Source: Deltaproteobacteria bacterium GWA2_55_10
GTDB taxonomy: Bacteria; Desulfobacterota; GWC2-55-46
Assembly: GCA_001797415.1 (NCBI GenBank)
Contig: MGPL01000139.1
Span: 2,681 to 17,290 of the forward strand
Direction: 5' to 3'
Length of the DNA stretch: 14,610 nt
The position numbers were made by a program, and so were the translations under genes. How positions within the stretch are numbered: position 1 is the first letter of the stretch; each line of letters starts with the position of its first letter. The notes beneath the pieces were generated by a model that was not told the DNA's origin, searched no databases, and saw only the letters and a program-made list of their open reading frames with translations. This document shows, one piece after another, positions 1-6,358 of the stretch.

Positions 1-1221
1 CCTTGCCGCATCATGCGCGCCGACCTCAGAGTGGCGCGTGAACATGCCTATGGGCAGATCGTCGACGGTTATGACCTTTCCTTCCGGCGCGAGGACGACA
101 AGACGCTCCATCAGGTTCTCAAGCTCCCTTATGTTCCCGGGCCATGCATAATCCATGAACGCGCCTATCACGTTGGGCAGGACGCCTTCTATGCGCTTGC
201 CGCATTTTCCGCCGAGCTTCTCGATGAAGTGCTCTACGAGGAGCGGAATGTCCTCCTTGCGCTCGCGTAAAGGCGGCAGGTCTATGGGTACGACTTTGAG
301 CCTGTAGTACAGGTCCTCCCTGAACCGGCCTTTTCTCACCTCTTCCTCAAGGCCCGCGTTAGTGGCCGCGACGACCCTGATGTCCACTTTTATCTGTGAA
401 TTCGAGCCCACCCTCTCGAACGCCCTCTCCTGCAGCACGCGCAGGAGCTTTATCTGAAGATGCATGGGAAGGGTCGAGACCTCGTCCAGGAAGATCGTGC
501 CCATGTCAGCGTACTCGAATTTACCTATCTTTCTCTGGTGCGCCCCCGTGAAGGAGCCCTTCTCATGTCCGAAGAGCTCGCTTTCCATCAGCTCCGCCGG
601 CACGGCCCCGCAGTTTACCGCTACAAAGGCCTTGTCCTTCCTGTCGCTCATCATGTGTATGGCCCTTGCGACAAGCTCCTTTCCAGTGCCGCTCTCGCCC
701 GATATGAGCACGCTCGAAGAGGTCCGGCTGACAGCGCCCATCAGATCGAAAATCTTTCTCATCCGCGGGGACTTGCTTATTATCTCGCCGTAGCTGTACC
801 TTTCCCTGTAGCTGTCGTTCAACTCTCTTTTGAGGAACTCGAGCTCGCTCTTCAATTTAAGCCCCTCGGAGAGCCTGCCCAGGGTCGAGAGGAGGTCGTC
901 GTTGTCAAAGGGCTTGGTTATGTAATCGTAAGCCCCCTTTTTAAGGGCGGTCACGGCCTGCTCCGCGCTGTCAGAGGCAGAGAGCATGACGACGCCTATG
1001 GAGCTGTCGAACTCCTTTATCCTGTCCAGGGCCTCCAGGCCGCTCATGCCGGGGAGCTTGAGATCAAGGAGCACAATCTCTATGGGCTCGCTCCGCACCA
1101 GACCAAGCGCCTCTGCCCCGTTCCTGGCCTTGATCACGCCGTACGAACCCCCCAGGAGTATCTCCAGCGTATCGGAGACAAAATCGTCGTCATCGACAAT
1201 AAGAACCACAGGTTTTTTCAT
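1..1221 (-). CDS. Sigma-54-dependent response regulator, NtrC family (3' end outside window)
   Basis: Transcriptional activator of the NtrC class, read from the ATG at 1221 and open to the left edge, with 407 residues visible. An N-terminal receiver domain (about 5-115) carries the acidic cluster DDDD (10-13), the likely phospho-acceptor Asp53 in LLDLKLPG and Lys103 in TKPF. The AAA+ domain (about 145-380) shows Walker A GESGTGKE (175-182), the sigma-54 contact loop as GSFTGA (222-227, Ala to Ser at position two), Walker B GTIFLDE (241-247) and the FREDLYYRL motif. The C-terminal Fis-type DNA-binding helix is expected beyond the edge and is not visible. A GAGGA Shine-Dalgarno lies 11 nt before the ATG. 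The gene follows ntrX on the same strand but behind a 186-bp AT-rich gap, so it probably has its own promoter. No partner kinase is visible; one may lie further left. Family call is certain; the regulon is unknown. Confidence 0.95.
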   Translation of the reverse strand, partial: MKKPVVLIVDDDDFVSDTLEILLGGSYGVIKARNGAEALGLVRSEPIEIVLLDLKLPGMSGLEALDRIKEFDSSIGVVMLSASDSAEQAVTALKKGAYDYITKPFDNDDLLSTLGRLSEGLKLKSELEFLKRELNDSYRERYSYGEIISKSPRMRKIFDLMGAVSRTSSSVLISGESGTGKELVARAIHMMSDRKDKAFVAVNCGAVPAELMESELFGHEKGSFTGAHQRKIGKFEYADMGTIFLDEVSTLPMHLQIKLLRVLQERAFERVGSNSQIKVDIRVVAATNAGLEEEVRKGRFREDLYYRLKVVPIDLPPLRERKEDIPLLVEHFIEKLGGKCGKRIEGVLPNVIGAFMDYAWPGNIRELENLMERLVVLAPEGKVITVDDLPIGMFTRHSEVGAHDAAR

Positions 1222-1238
1222 ATAAACTATTGTCCTCG

Positions 1239-1327
1239 TTGACTTTTCAATAGATTGCGCCATTGAACCCCTATAAACAATTAATTTAATATGGGTCAAT
1301 GGTAAACAATCTATTTAGGATTGTCAA
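1239..1327. repeat. Nested 89-bp imperfect inverted repeat in AT-rich intergenic DNA
   Basis: Three inverted segments share one centre. The outer arm is TTGAC (1239-1243) with GTCAA (1323-1327). The middle arm is AATAGATTG (1249-1257) with CAATCTATT (1307-1315). The inner arm is CCATTGAACCC (1260-1270) with GGGTCAATGG (1293-1302), having one bulged A. The loop is 22 nt and AT-rich. About 24 base pairs can form in total. The base of the structure is two nucleotides from the GAGGA ribosome binding site of the downstream regulator, so it could act as DNA operators or as an mRNA hairpin. No transposase or target-site duplication is seen. Confidence 0.7.
1270..1299 (-). promoter_or_regulatory. Possible sigma-70 promoter of the left-edge regulator
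   Basis: On the minus strand TTGACC (1294-1299) is followed after 18 bp by TATAGG (1270-1275), in AT-rich DNA about 50 bp before the regulator's ATG at 1221. The -35 box matches five of six consensus bases; the -10 box only four of six. It lies between the middle arms of the inverted repeat, a placement that would suit repression or autoregulation. Prediction by eye only. Confidence 0.35.
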
Positions 1328-1407
1328 GTATTTTTTAAATATTTTGTTAACGATTGCTGGAGCTGAACTGGCCCTGGTCAAGCTGCGGTATCAAGGTTGG
1401 GTAAGGC

Positions 1408-2781
1408 TTAGGCGTTCTCTGTCATGTCATCATGCTCTATTCCATAGCTCTTTATCTTCCTGTAAAGATGGCTCCTTTCTATGCCGATGGCCTCGGCAGT
1501 CCTGGCGATATTGCCGCCGAATTCCTTCAATTTCCTTATTATGAACTCTCTTTCAAAGTGGCTCCTGGCCTCCTTCAGGAGGTCGCTCTTGAACAGGTCC
1601 CTTGTTTGAGCGGGGGCCGCGCCCCTTATATAGGCCGGGATGTCTTCGGCGGTAATCCTGTGCGAGGGAGCCATTATGACGAGCCTTTCGATGAGGTTCT
1701 TCAATTCCCTCACATTTCCGGGCCAGTCGTAGTTGTAAAGGACGTCCATCGCCTCTTTATTTACTTCGAGCACCTCCCTGGCCGTCTCGCGCGCGAACTC
1801 TCTAAGGAAGTGTTCCATGAGAAGAGGTATGTCCTCTCTGCGCTCCCTCAAAGGCGGCACATGGAAAGGTATTACATTCAGCCTGTAGAAGAGGTCTTCC
1901 CTGAACCTTCCCTTTGCAGCCTCTTCCTTCAAGTTCTTGTTGGTGGCCGCGATGACCCTTGCGTCGACAGTGATGAGCTCCGTGCCCCCTACCCTCTCAA
2001 AGCTCTTCTCCTGGAGCACTCTCAATATCTTTGCCTGGGTGCGCAGGCTCATGTCCCCTATCTCGTCGAGGAAGATCGTGCCCTTGTCCGCAAGGTCGAA
2101 CTTGCCCTTCTTCTGGGCAACTGCGCTGGTGAACGCGCCTTTCTCATGGCCGAAGAGCTCGCTCTCTATGAGCTCTTCGGGTATTGCCGCGCAGTTCACC
2201 TCGATGAAGGGCTTGCCTGACCTGTTCGAGAGCAGGTGGATGTTCCTCGCCACAAGCTCCTTGCCCGTGCCGTTCTCCCCGGTTATGAGCGCCCAGCTGT
2301 TCGACGGGGCAGCCTTCATGATATCCGTATTCAGGGACTGCATGGCAGGGGACGAGCCGATTATCTGGTACTTGGCGCTCGCCTTGAAACGGAGGTTGCT
2401 GTTCTCTTCTATGAGCCTCTTTTTCTCTATGGCGTGCTCGACCGTCAGGGTCACCTTTTCGAGCGAAAGCGGCTTCTCTATGAAGTCATAGGCGCCGAGC
2501 TTGGTGGTCCTCACAGCCGTCTCTATATTGGCATGGCCCGATATCATTATTACCGGGATATTGGGGTATCTTGCCTTTATCTCCTTCAATGCCTCCGTGC
2601 CGTCCATGCCGGGCAGCCAGATGTCGAGCAGTATGGCGTCCGGGACTTTTGTTTCCAGCCGCTTCAACGCCTCTTCGCCGCTCTCCGCAGCCATGACCTC
2701 GTGCCCCTCGTCCTTCAAGACGCCGATGAGGGCTTCCCTTATGTTCTTCTCGTCATCGACGACCATCACCGTGGTCTTCAT
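1408..2781 (-). CDS. ntrX: NtrX-like sigma-54-dependent response regulator
   Basis: Full-length NtrC/NtrX-class activator of 457 residues. The receiver domain (1-120) has the acidic pair Asp9-Asp10, phospho-acceptor Asp53 in LLDIWLPG and Lys103 in EKPL. The AAA+ domain (about 138-385) has Walker A GENGTGKE (168-175), GAFTSA (215-220), Walker B GTIFLDE (235-241) and FREDLFYRL (293-301). The C-terminal Fis-type helix-turn-helix (about 410-450) contains NIARTAEAIG and SHLYRKIK. The sigma-54 contact loop is normally GAFTGA; here the second Gly is Ser. Its ATG overlaps the stop of the preceding kinase gene by 4 bp (ATGA), so the two are translationally coupled and form a cognate pair. The ntrX name rests on architecture and on pairing with an NtrY-type kinase. 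A role in nitrogen control specifically is not shown; in many bacteria NtrYX responds to redox or envelope signals instead. Confidence 0.93.
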   Translation of the reverse strand: MKTTVMVVDDEKNIREALIGVLKDEGHEVMAAESGEEALKRLETKVPDAILLDIWLPGMDGTEALKEIKARYPNIPVIMISGHANIETAVRTTKLGAYDFIEKPLSLEKVTLTVEHAIEKKRLIEENSNLRFKASAKYQIIGSSPAMQSLNTDIMKAAPSNSWALITGENGTGKELVARNIHLLSNRSGKPFIEVNCAAIPEELIESELFGHEKGAFTSAVAQKKGKFDLADKGTIFLDEIGDMSLRTQAKILRVLQEKSFERVGGTELITVDARVIAATNKNLKEEAAKGRFREDLFYRLNVIPFHVPPLRERREDIPLLMEHFLREFARETAREVLEVNKEAMDVLYNYDWPGNVRELKNLIERLVIMAPSHRITAEDIPAYIRGAAPAQTRDLFKSDLLKEARSHFEREFIIRKLKEFGGNIARTAEAIGIERSHLYRKIKSYGIEHDDMTENA

Positions 2782-5000
2782 ATGGTCAGAGCCTTCACAG
2801 GTATCTCTATCACGAAACGCGTTCCTCTCGGCTGGTTGTCCCTGACCCTTATGTAGCCGTTATGGTCTGCTATGATGTTGCTCACTATGGCAAGGCCGAG
2901 GCCGGTGCCCGTCTTCTTGGTCGAGAAATACGGCTCGAAGAGCTTCTGCCTGGCTTCAGCGGGTATGCCCGTACCGGTATCTATCACCTCAAGCCTTGCG
3001 AGCAGCATCTCTTCAAGGTAATGCGTCTCCACCCTTACGGTGCCCTCTTCGCCGACAGCGGCAATGGCATTGTCCGTCAGGTTTATAAGTACCCTTTTTA
3101 TCTGGTCCCTGTCAATATCCAGGACCGGAAGCCTCTCGTCGAGCTGGGACTCAATATTGATGCCCCTCTGCCCGGGCTTGTAGAGGGACATCACCTCGCG
3201 GACGACCTCGTTGAGGTCATTCGGGCTTGGGTTGGCCGCGGGCATCCTCGCGAAACTCGAGAATTCGTTGACGAGGGTCTTCAGTTCGTCGACCTGTTTT
3301 ATTATGGTCAGGGTGCACTCGTCAAATACGGTCTCGTCCTCAGGGAACCTGTCGAGGTACTTCTTCCGGAGCCTCTGGGCCGAGAGCTTTATGGGCGTAA
3401 GCGGGTTCTTTATCTCGTGCGCGATCCGTCTCGCCACCTCTTTCCACGCCGACATCCTCTGCGTCTTCAGCAGGTGCGTGAGGTCGTCGAGCACCGCGAC
3501 CATGCCCAGATAGTTGCCGGATTCGTCCTTCAAGGCATTGAGGTTCACGAGCAATGTCATCATCTTGCCGTCCACCTCCACGCCCATCTGCCTTTCCATC
3601 GAGAGCAGGCCCATCTCGGTCATCTCCCTTATCATCTCCCGGAGCACTTCACGGTCCTCTTCACGGAGGACCTCCTTGTAATTCCTGCCGAGGGCATGAT
3701 CCTCGCTCGTGGCCAGCATCTCGGCGGCGACCCTGTTTATGGAGACTATCTTGCCGGATTTGTCTATCGATACGACGCCCGCGGGCACGTTGCCCAGGAC
3801 TATCTCTATGTACCTCATCCTCTGGTCGAGTTCGGTGTTCGTTCGCCGCAGGTCGAGGTTCGCCGCCTCAAGCTTCATCTTGTTCGCACGGAGGTCCTCG
3901 GTCATCCGGTTGAACGACTTGACCAGCAGTCCTATTTCATCGTCGGACTCGACGTTTATCCTGTAATCGAGGTTGCCGCTCGCCACGGCATGCGTGCCTT
4001 CCGCAAGCTCCTGTATCGGCGTCGTAAGCTCCTTTGCCAGGTACCGGCCTATCCATATCGAGAAGAAGACTATGAGAAGAGTAATGATAAGAAGTATGGT
4101 GAAATAGCTCGCCTTGACCGGGTATTTCAGGAGCTCGAGCTGCTTGTAGCCCTCGAAGGCGGCTGATATATCCTTCATCTTGTCTATGAGGCTCCGCGGG
4201 ACGTAGTAGCTCACCACGATCGCGCCGGCAGGCTTTACGCCAATGGCAGCCGGTATGGGAGCCACCGCCCTCACCACGTCTCCGACCTGCAGGGTCTGTA
4301 TATAGCTCGACGCCTCTCCTCCGAGCGCCTTTTTCACCGCTTCGGCCTCGATGTCAGGCACCATGTTCCTGTTTATCTTATCGGAGATGGTATAGAGTAC
4401 GCGCTCCCCGCCTGAAGAGTAGAGCTCTATCGTGGAGAAATCCCCTTCCACAAGCCTCAAGGAAATGAACTTTTCAAGCCTCTCCTGGTCCGTGCCGAAG
4501 CCTTCCTTTGGCACGGATACCGCAAGGGACCTTGAGGCAGCCTCCACCCTGTCGTTCATGTCCTTGTAGTAGTTCTGCGCAAGCTCCAGCGATTCTTTCA
4601 GGGAATCCTCTATCTTTATCCCGAACCAGCCGTCGATGGACTTGTTTATGAAACCTATGACTATGACGAAAAGAAGGACGGTGGGGACGATGGAGAGGCT
4701 CACGAACGACGTGACGAGCTTGGTCCTTAAGCGAGAGCCCATGACCTTCATCTTCCTCTCCATGAAGAGCTTGACCATGTTGCGCAGGATCAGGAAGACC
4801 AGCAGTATGAGGAGGATGATATTGAGGTTTATGAGGCCGAATATGAGGATGTTCGTGGCTATCGGCAGGCCTCCGCCCGTGTCGGAGACATAGGACTCGA
4901 CCAGGGTGAGGACGATAATCGCCGGCACGACGAGCAGGATTATGAAGAGCTCGCGGCGGCGCCGCTTTGCCTCTGCGTCTATCTTATGGACTTCGCTCAT
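2778..5000 (-). CDS. ntrY: NtrY-like membrane sensor histidine kinase
   Basis: Inner-membrane histidine kinase of 740 residues with the NtrY layout. Three N-terminal membrane segments (about 17-36, 48-74, 97-118) are followed by an extracytoplasmic sensing region (about 120-295) and a fourth membrane segment (about 299-318). Then come HAMP (about 320-372), PAS (about 395-510), the HisKA dimerisation domain with phospho-acceptor His528 in AHEIKNPLTPIKL, and an HATPase domain. The ATPase domain shows N-box Asn644 (LTDNAIAAV), DTGTG (674-678) and GTGLGL (698-703). All catalytic boxes are intact. It should phosphorylate the adjacent NtrX, whose ATG overlaps its stop. The gene follows the DUF4390 gene by 25 bp. 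The start region is a 19-bp tandem duplication; the ATG at 5000 is the only copy in frame, and its ribosome binding site is poor, suggesting coupling to upstream translation. The ligand is unknown. Confidence 0.93.
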   Translation of the reverse strand: MSEVHKIDAEAKRRRRELFIILLVVPAIIVLTLVESYVSDTGGGLPIATNILIFGLINLNIILLILLVFLILRNMVKLFMERKMKVMGSRLRTKLVTSFVSLSIVPTVLLFVIVIGFINKSIDGWFGIKIEDSLKESLELAQNYYKDMNDRVEAASRSLAVSVPKEGFGTDQERLEKFISLRLVEGDFSTIELYSSGGERVLYTISDKINRNMVPDIEAEAVKKALGGEASSYIQTLQVGDVVRAVAPIPAAIGVKPAGAIVVSYYVPRSLIDKMKDISAAFEGYKQLELLKYPVKASYFTILLIITLLIVFFSIWIGRYLAKELTTPIQELAEGTHAVASGNLDYRINVESDDEIGLLVKSFNRMTEDLRANKMKLEAANLDLRRTNTELDQRMRYIEIVLGNVPAGVVSIDKSGKIVSINRVAAEMLATSEDHALGRNYKEVLREEDREVLREMIREMTEMGLLSMERQMGVEVDGKMMTLLVNLNALKDESGNYLGMVAVLDDLTHLLKTQRMSAWKEVARRIAHEIKNPLTPIKLSAQRLRKKYLDRFPEDETVFDECTLTIIKQVDELKTLVNEFSSFARMPAANPSPNDLNEVVREVMSLYKPGQRGINIESQLDERLPVLDIDRDQIKRVLINLTDNAIAAVGEEGTVRVETHYLEEMLLARLEVIDTGTGIPAEARQKLFEPYFSTKKTGTGLGLAIVSNIIADHNGYIRVRDNQPRGTRFVIEIPVKALTI

Positions 5001-5021
5001 TCTTATGGACTTCGCTCATTC
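4982..5021 (-). repeat. 19-bp tandem duplication spanning the ntrY start codon
   Basis: Two perfect adjacent copies of a 19-bp unit (4982-5000 and 5001-5019, with two further matching bases) duplicate the first codons of ntrY. Because 19 is not a multiple of three, the upstream ATG (5017-5019) is out of frame. It would give an 11-residue peptide, MSEVHKNERSP, ending in TAA at 4984-4986 and overlapping the real ntrY start. The DUF4390 stop codon lies only 6 nt before this extra ATG. Confidence 0.9.
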
Positions 5022-5025
5022 GTTA

Positions 5026-5571
5026 TCAGGGCGTGAAGGCATGCACATACCAGTCCGTCTCGAAATCCCAGAACTTGAGAAAGAAGAAGACATAATTAAG
5101 TAGAAATGGCAGGTCGACCGGGTCCATCTGTGCCTTTATCCTGAGCTCGTACTGAGCGCCGGGAAGCAGGTGGGCCGGGGCGACCGTAACGCCGCTGCAT
5201 GAGGTCATGAGGGACTTCATTTCATTAAAGTCCTTTGTCCTCACAGGCTTCTCTCCGGTCTCGTCGAGGCTTATCTCGTACTCGTCGCGCAGACTGTCAT
5301 ATTTGACGGTATGCCTGAACTCCCATTCTCCGACCAGCTCGTCAGGCAGGACCCTGTTGACCCTGTTGAGCTCCACCTTGAAGACGAAGGAGGTCGGCAT
5401 TCCGCTCCTCACCGCCCCTTCGACGTCCTTGTTGAACGCGTTCTTTACGTTAAAAGAGAGCTTGATGGGCGGCTTCGTTACGGCAACGCCGGAGATCATG
5501 GCAGGCTCTGCCAGGGCATATATTGGCAGTAGCCAGATCGAGAATACAAGTGCGATTATGAGCTTCTTCAT
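5026..5571 (-). CDS. DUF4390-family secreted protein
   Basis: A protein of 181 residues with a clear Sec signal peptide: a Lys-rich start, a hydrophobic core at 4-19, and a likely cleavage after ALA near residue 21. The mature part should act in the periplasm. It looks rich in beta strands, has a single Cys at 125 and ends in an aromatic segment (FWDFETDWYVHAF, 167-179). The match to DUF4390 is from recognition of overall pattern and of the neighbourhood: DUF4390 genes commonly sit just before an NtrY/NtrX pair in Proteobacteria, as here. No enzymatic motif is visible. A natural inference is that it interacts with the periplasmic region of the NtrY-like kinase, but this is unproven. Shine-Dalgarno is weak; the start at 5571 is chosen because it gives a perfect signal peptide. 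Confidence 0.8.
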   Translation of the reverse strand: MKKLIIALVFSIWLLPIYALAEPAMISGVAVTKPPIKLSFNVKNAFNKDVEGAVRSGMPTSFVFKVELNRVNRVLPDELVGEWEFRHTVKYDSLRDEYEISLDETGEKPVRTKDFNEMKSLMTSCSGVTVAPAHLLPGAQYELRIKAQMDPVDLPFLLNYVFFFLKFWDFETDWYVHAFTP

Positions 5572-5597
5572 GGGAATTGATTAAAAAAAGGTCGCTT

Positions 5598-5603
5598 GTT
5601 ATA
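5598..5603 (-). promoter_or_regulatory. Possible -10 box upstream of the DUF4390 gene
   Basis: TATAAC on the minus strand matches five of six -10 consensus bases and lies 26 bp before the DUF4390 ATG. The hexamer 17 bp upstream (TTTATT) is a poor -35. A weak candidate that competes with the sigma-54-like site at 5692-5707. Confidence 0.25.
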
Positions 5604-5691
5604 GTGGTCTGGTCAGGTTAATAAAGGCCGGTATTCACCTGTTTGAGGCACCCGCGGTCAAGCCTGAAATATATCGAATTTTACTGCAAAA

Positions 5692-5707
5692 AGCAAGGAA
5701 AGCGCCA
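5692..5707 (-). promoter_or_regulatory. Sigma-54 (-24/-12) promoter-like site for the DUF4390-ntrY-ntrX operon
   Basis: On the minus strand the sequence TGGCGC-TTTCC-TTGCT fits the sigma-54 pattern TGGCAC-N5-TTGCW with one mismatch in the -24 box, and keeps the invariant GG-N10-GC spacing. Transcription would start near 5680 and leave a leader of about 110 nt before the DUF4390 ATG. The site overlaps the plus-strand ribosome binding site (AAGGAA, 5695-5700) of the divergent methyltransferase gene, so part of the match may be coincidental. The operon encodes a sigma-54 activator, making autoregulation plausible. Confidence 0.45.
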
Positions 5708-6358
5708 ATGGAGGACAGAAGGAAAAGGCTCAAGGAGATACACGACGAGGTCCCGCCTGACTACTATGACAGGTCCATGGCCACTAACCCTTTCCAGTGG
5801 TTCTGGCACACGCGCAGGATCTCCGTGCTCTCGAACCTCGTCCAGGGCCAGGACGGCAGAATGCTGGATATCGGCGCCGGCGGAGGCACTCTCCTCGATC
5901 GAATCTCAAGGAAAGCGGGATTGAGCTTCTCTGCCGGCGTAGACTCGTCCTACGAGGCTGTCAGGTACGGCCACGCCTTTCACAAGGGCCCCAGGTTCAT
6001 TTGCGCCGATTTCCATGAATTGCCCTTTGCGGACTCGTCGTTCGACTGCGCCACGGCGATCGAGGTATTAGAGCACCTCGACAACCCGGAGAGGGCCATG
6101 AATGAGCTCAGGAGGTGCCTCAAGGACAACGGCAAGGTCCTCATACTCGTTCCCAATGAGAAGAGCATCCTGTTCAGGATAATCTGGTACTTCTGGACAA
6201 AGGGCAAGGGACGGGTCTGGAAGGACGCTCACGTACAGCAGTTCACGCGGGAAAGCCTCGGCGCCCTGCTCCGCTCTACGGGCTTTGAGCCTGTCCAATG
6301 GAAAATGTTCCTCTTAGGCATGCTCATGTCCGTCAAAGGCGTCAAGAGGCGGGCTTAG
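5708..6358 (+). CDS. Class I SAM-dependent methyltransferase
   Basis: Soluble methyltransferase of 216 residues with a Rossmann-type fold. The SAM-binding motif I is MLDIGAGGG (52-60), the acidic motif II is GVDSS (77-81), the adenine-binding region is CADFHELPFAD (99-109), and motif IV is AIEVLEHLDNP (117-127). This is the Methyltransf_11/25 pattern, which acts on many small molecules, lipids and sugars; the substrate cannot be told from sequence. The ATG at 5708 has a good Shine-Dalgarno, AAGGAA, 7 nt upstream. It is the only gene on the plus strand, diverges from the DUF4390 operon and converges on the TMTC-like gene with a 17-bp overlap. Proximity to two glycosyltransferase-type genes suggests, without proof, that it modifies a glycan, lipid or polyprenol-linked intermediate. 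Confidence 0.88.
   Translation: MEDRRKRLKEIHDEVPPDYYDRSMATNPFQWFWHTRRISVLSNLVQGQDGRMLDIGAGGGTLLDRISRKAGLSFSAGVDSSYEAVRYGHAFHKGPRFICADFHELPFADSSFDCATAIEVLEHLDNPERAMNELRRCLKDNGKVLILVPNEKSILFRIIWYFWTKGKGRVWKDAHVQQFTRESLGALLRSTGFEPVQWKMFLLGMLMSVKGVKRRA

Noticed and set aside
460..1242. Plus-strand open frame of 260 codons
   Set aside because: It is antisense to the left-edge NtrC-family regulator, which has intact receiver and AAA+ motifs in the minus frame.
2862..4166. Long open frame on the plus strand (434 codons)
   Set aside because: It lies antisense to the ntrY-like kinase, whose translation shows all expected catalytic boxes; the plus-strand product has no recognisable domain and reflects GC-rich codon structure.
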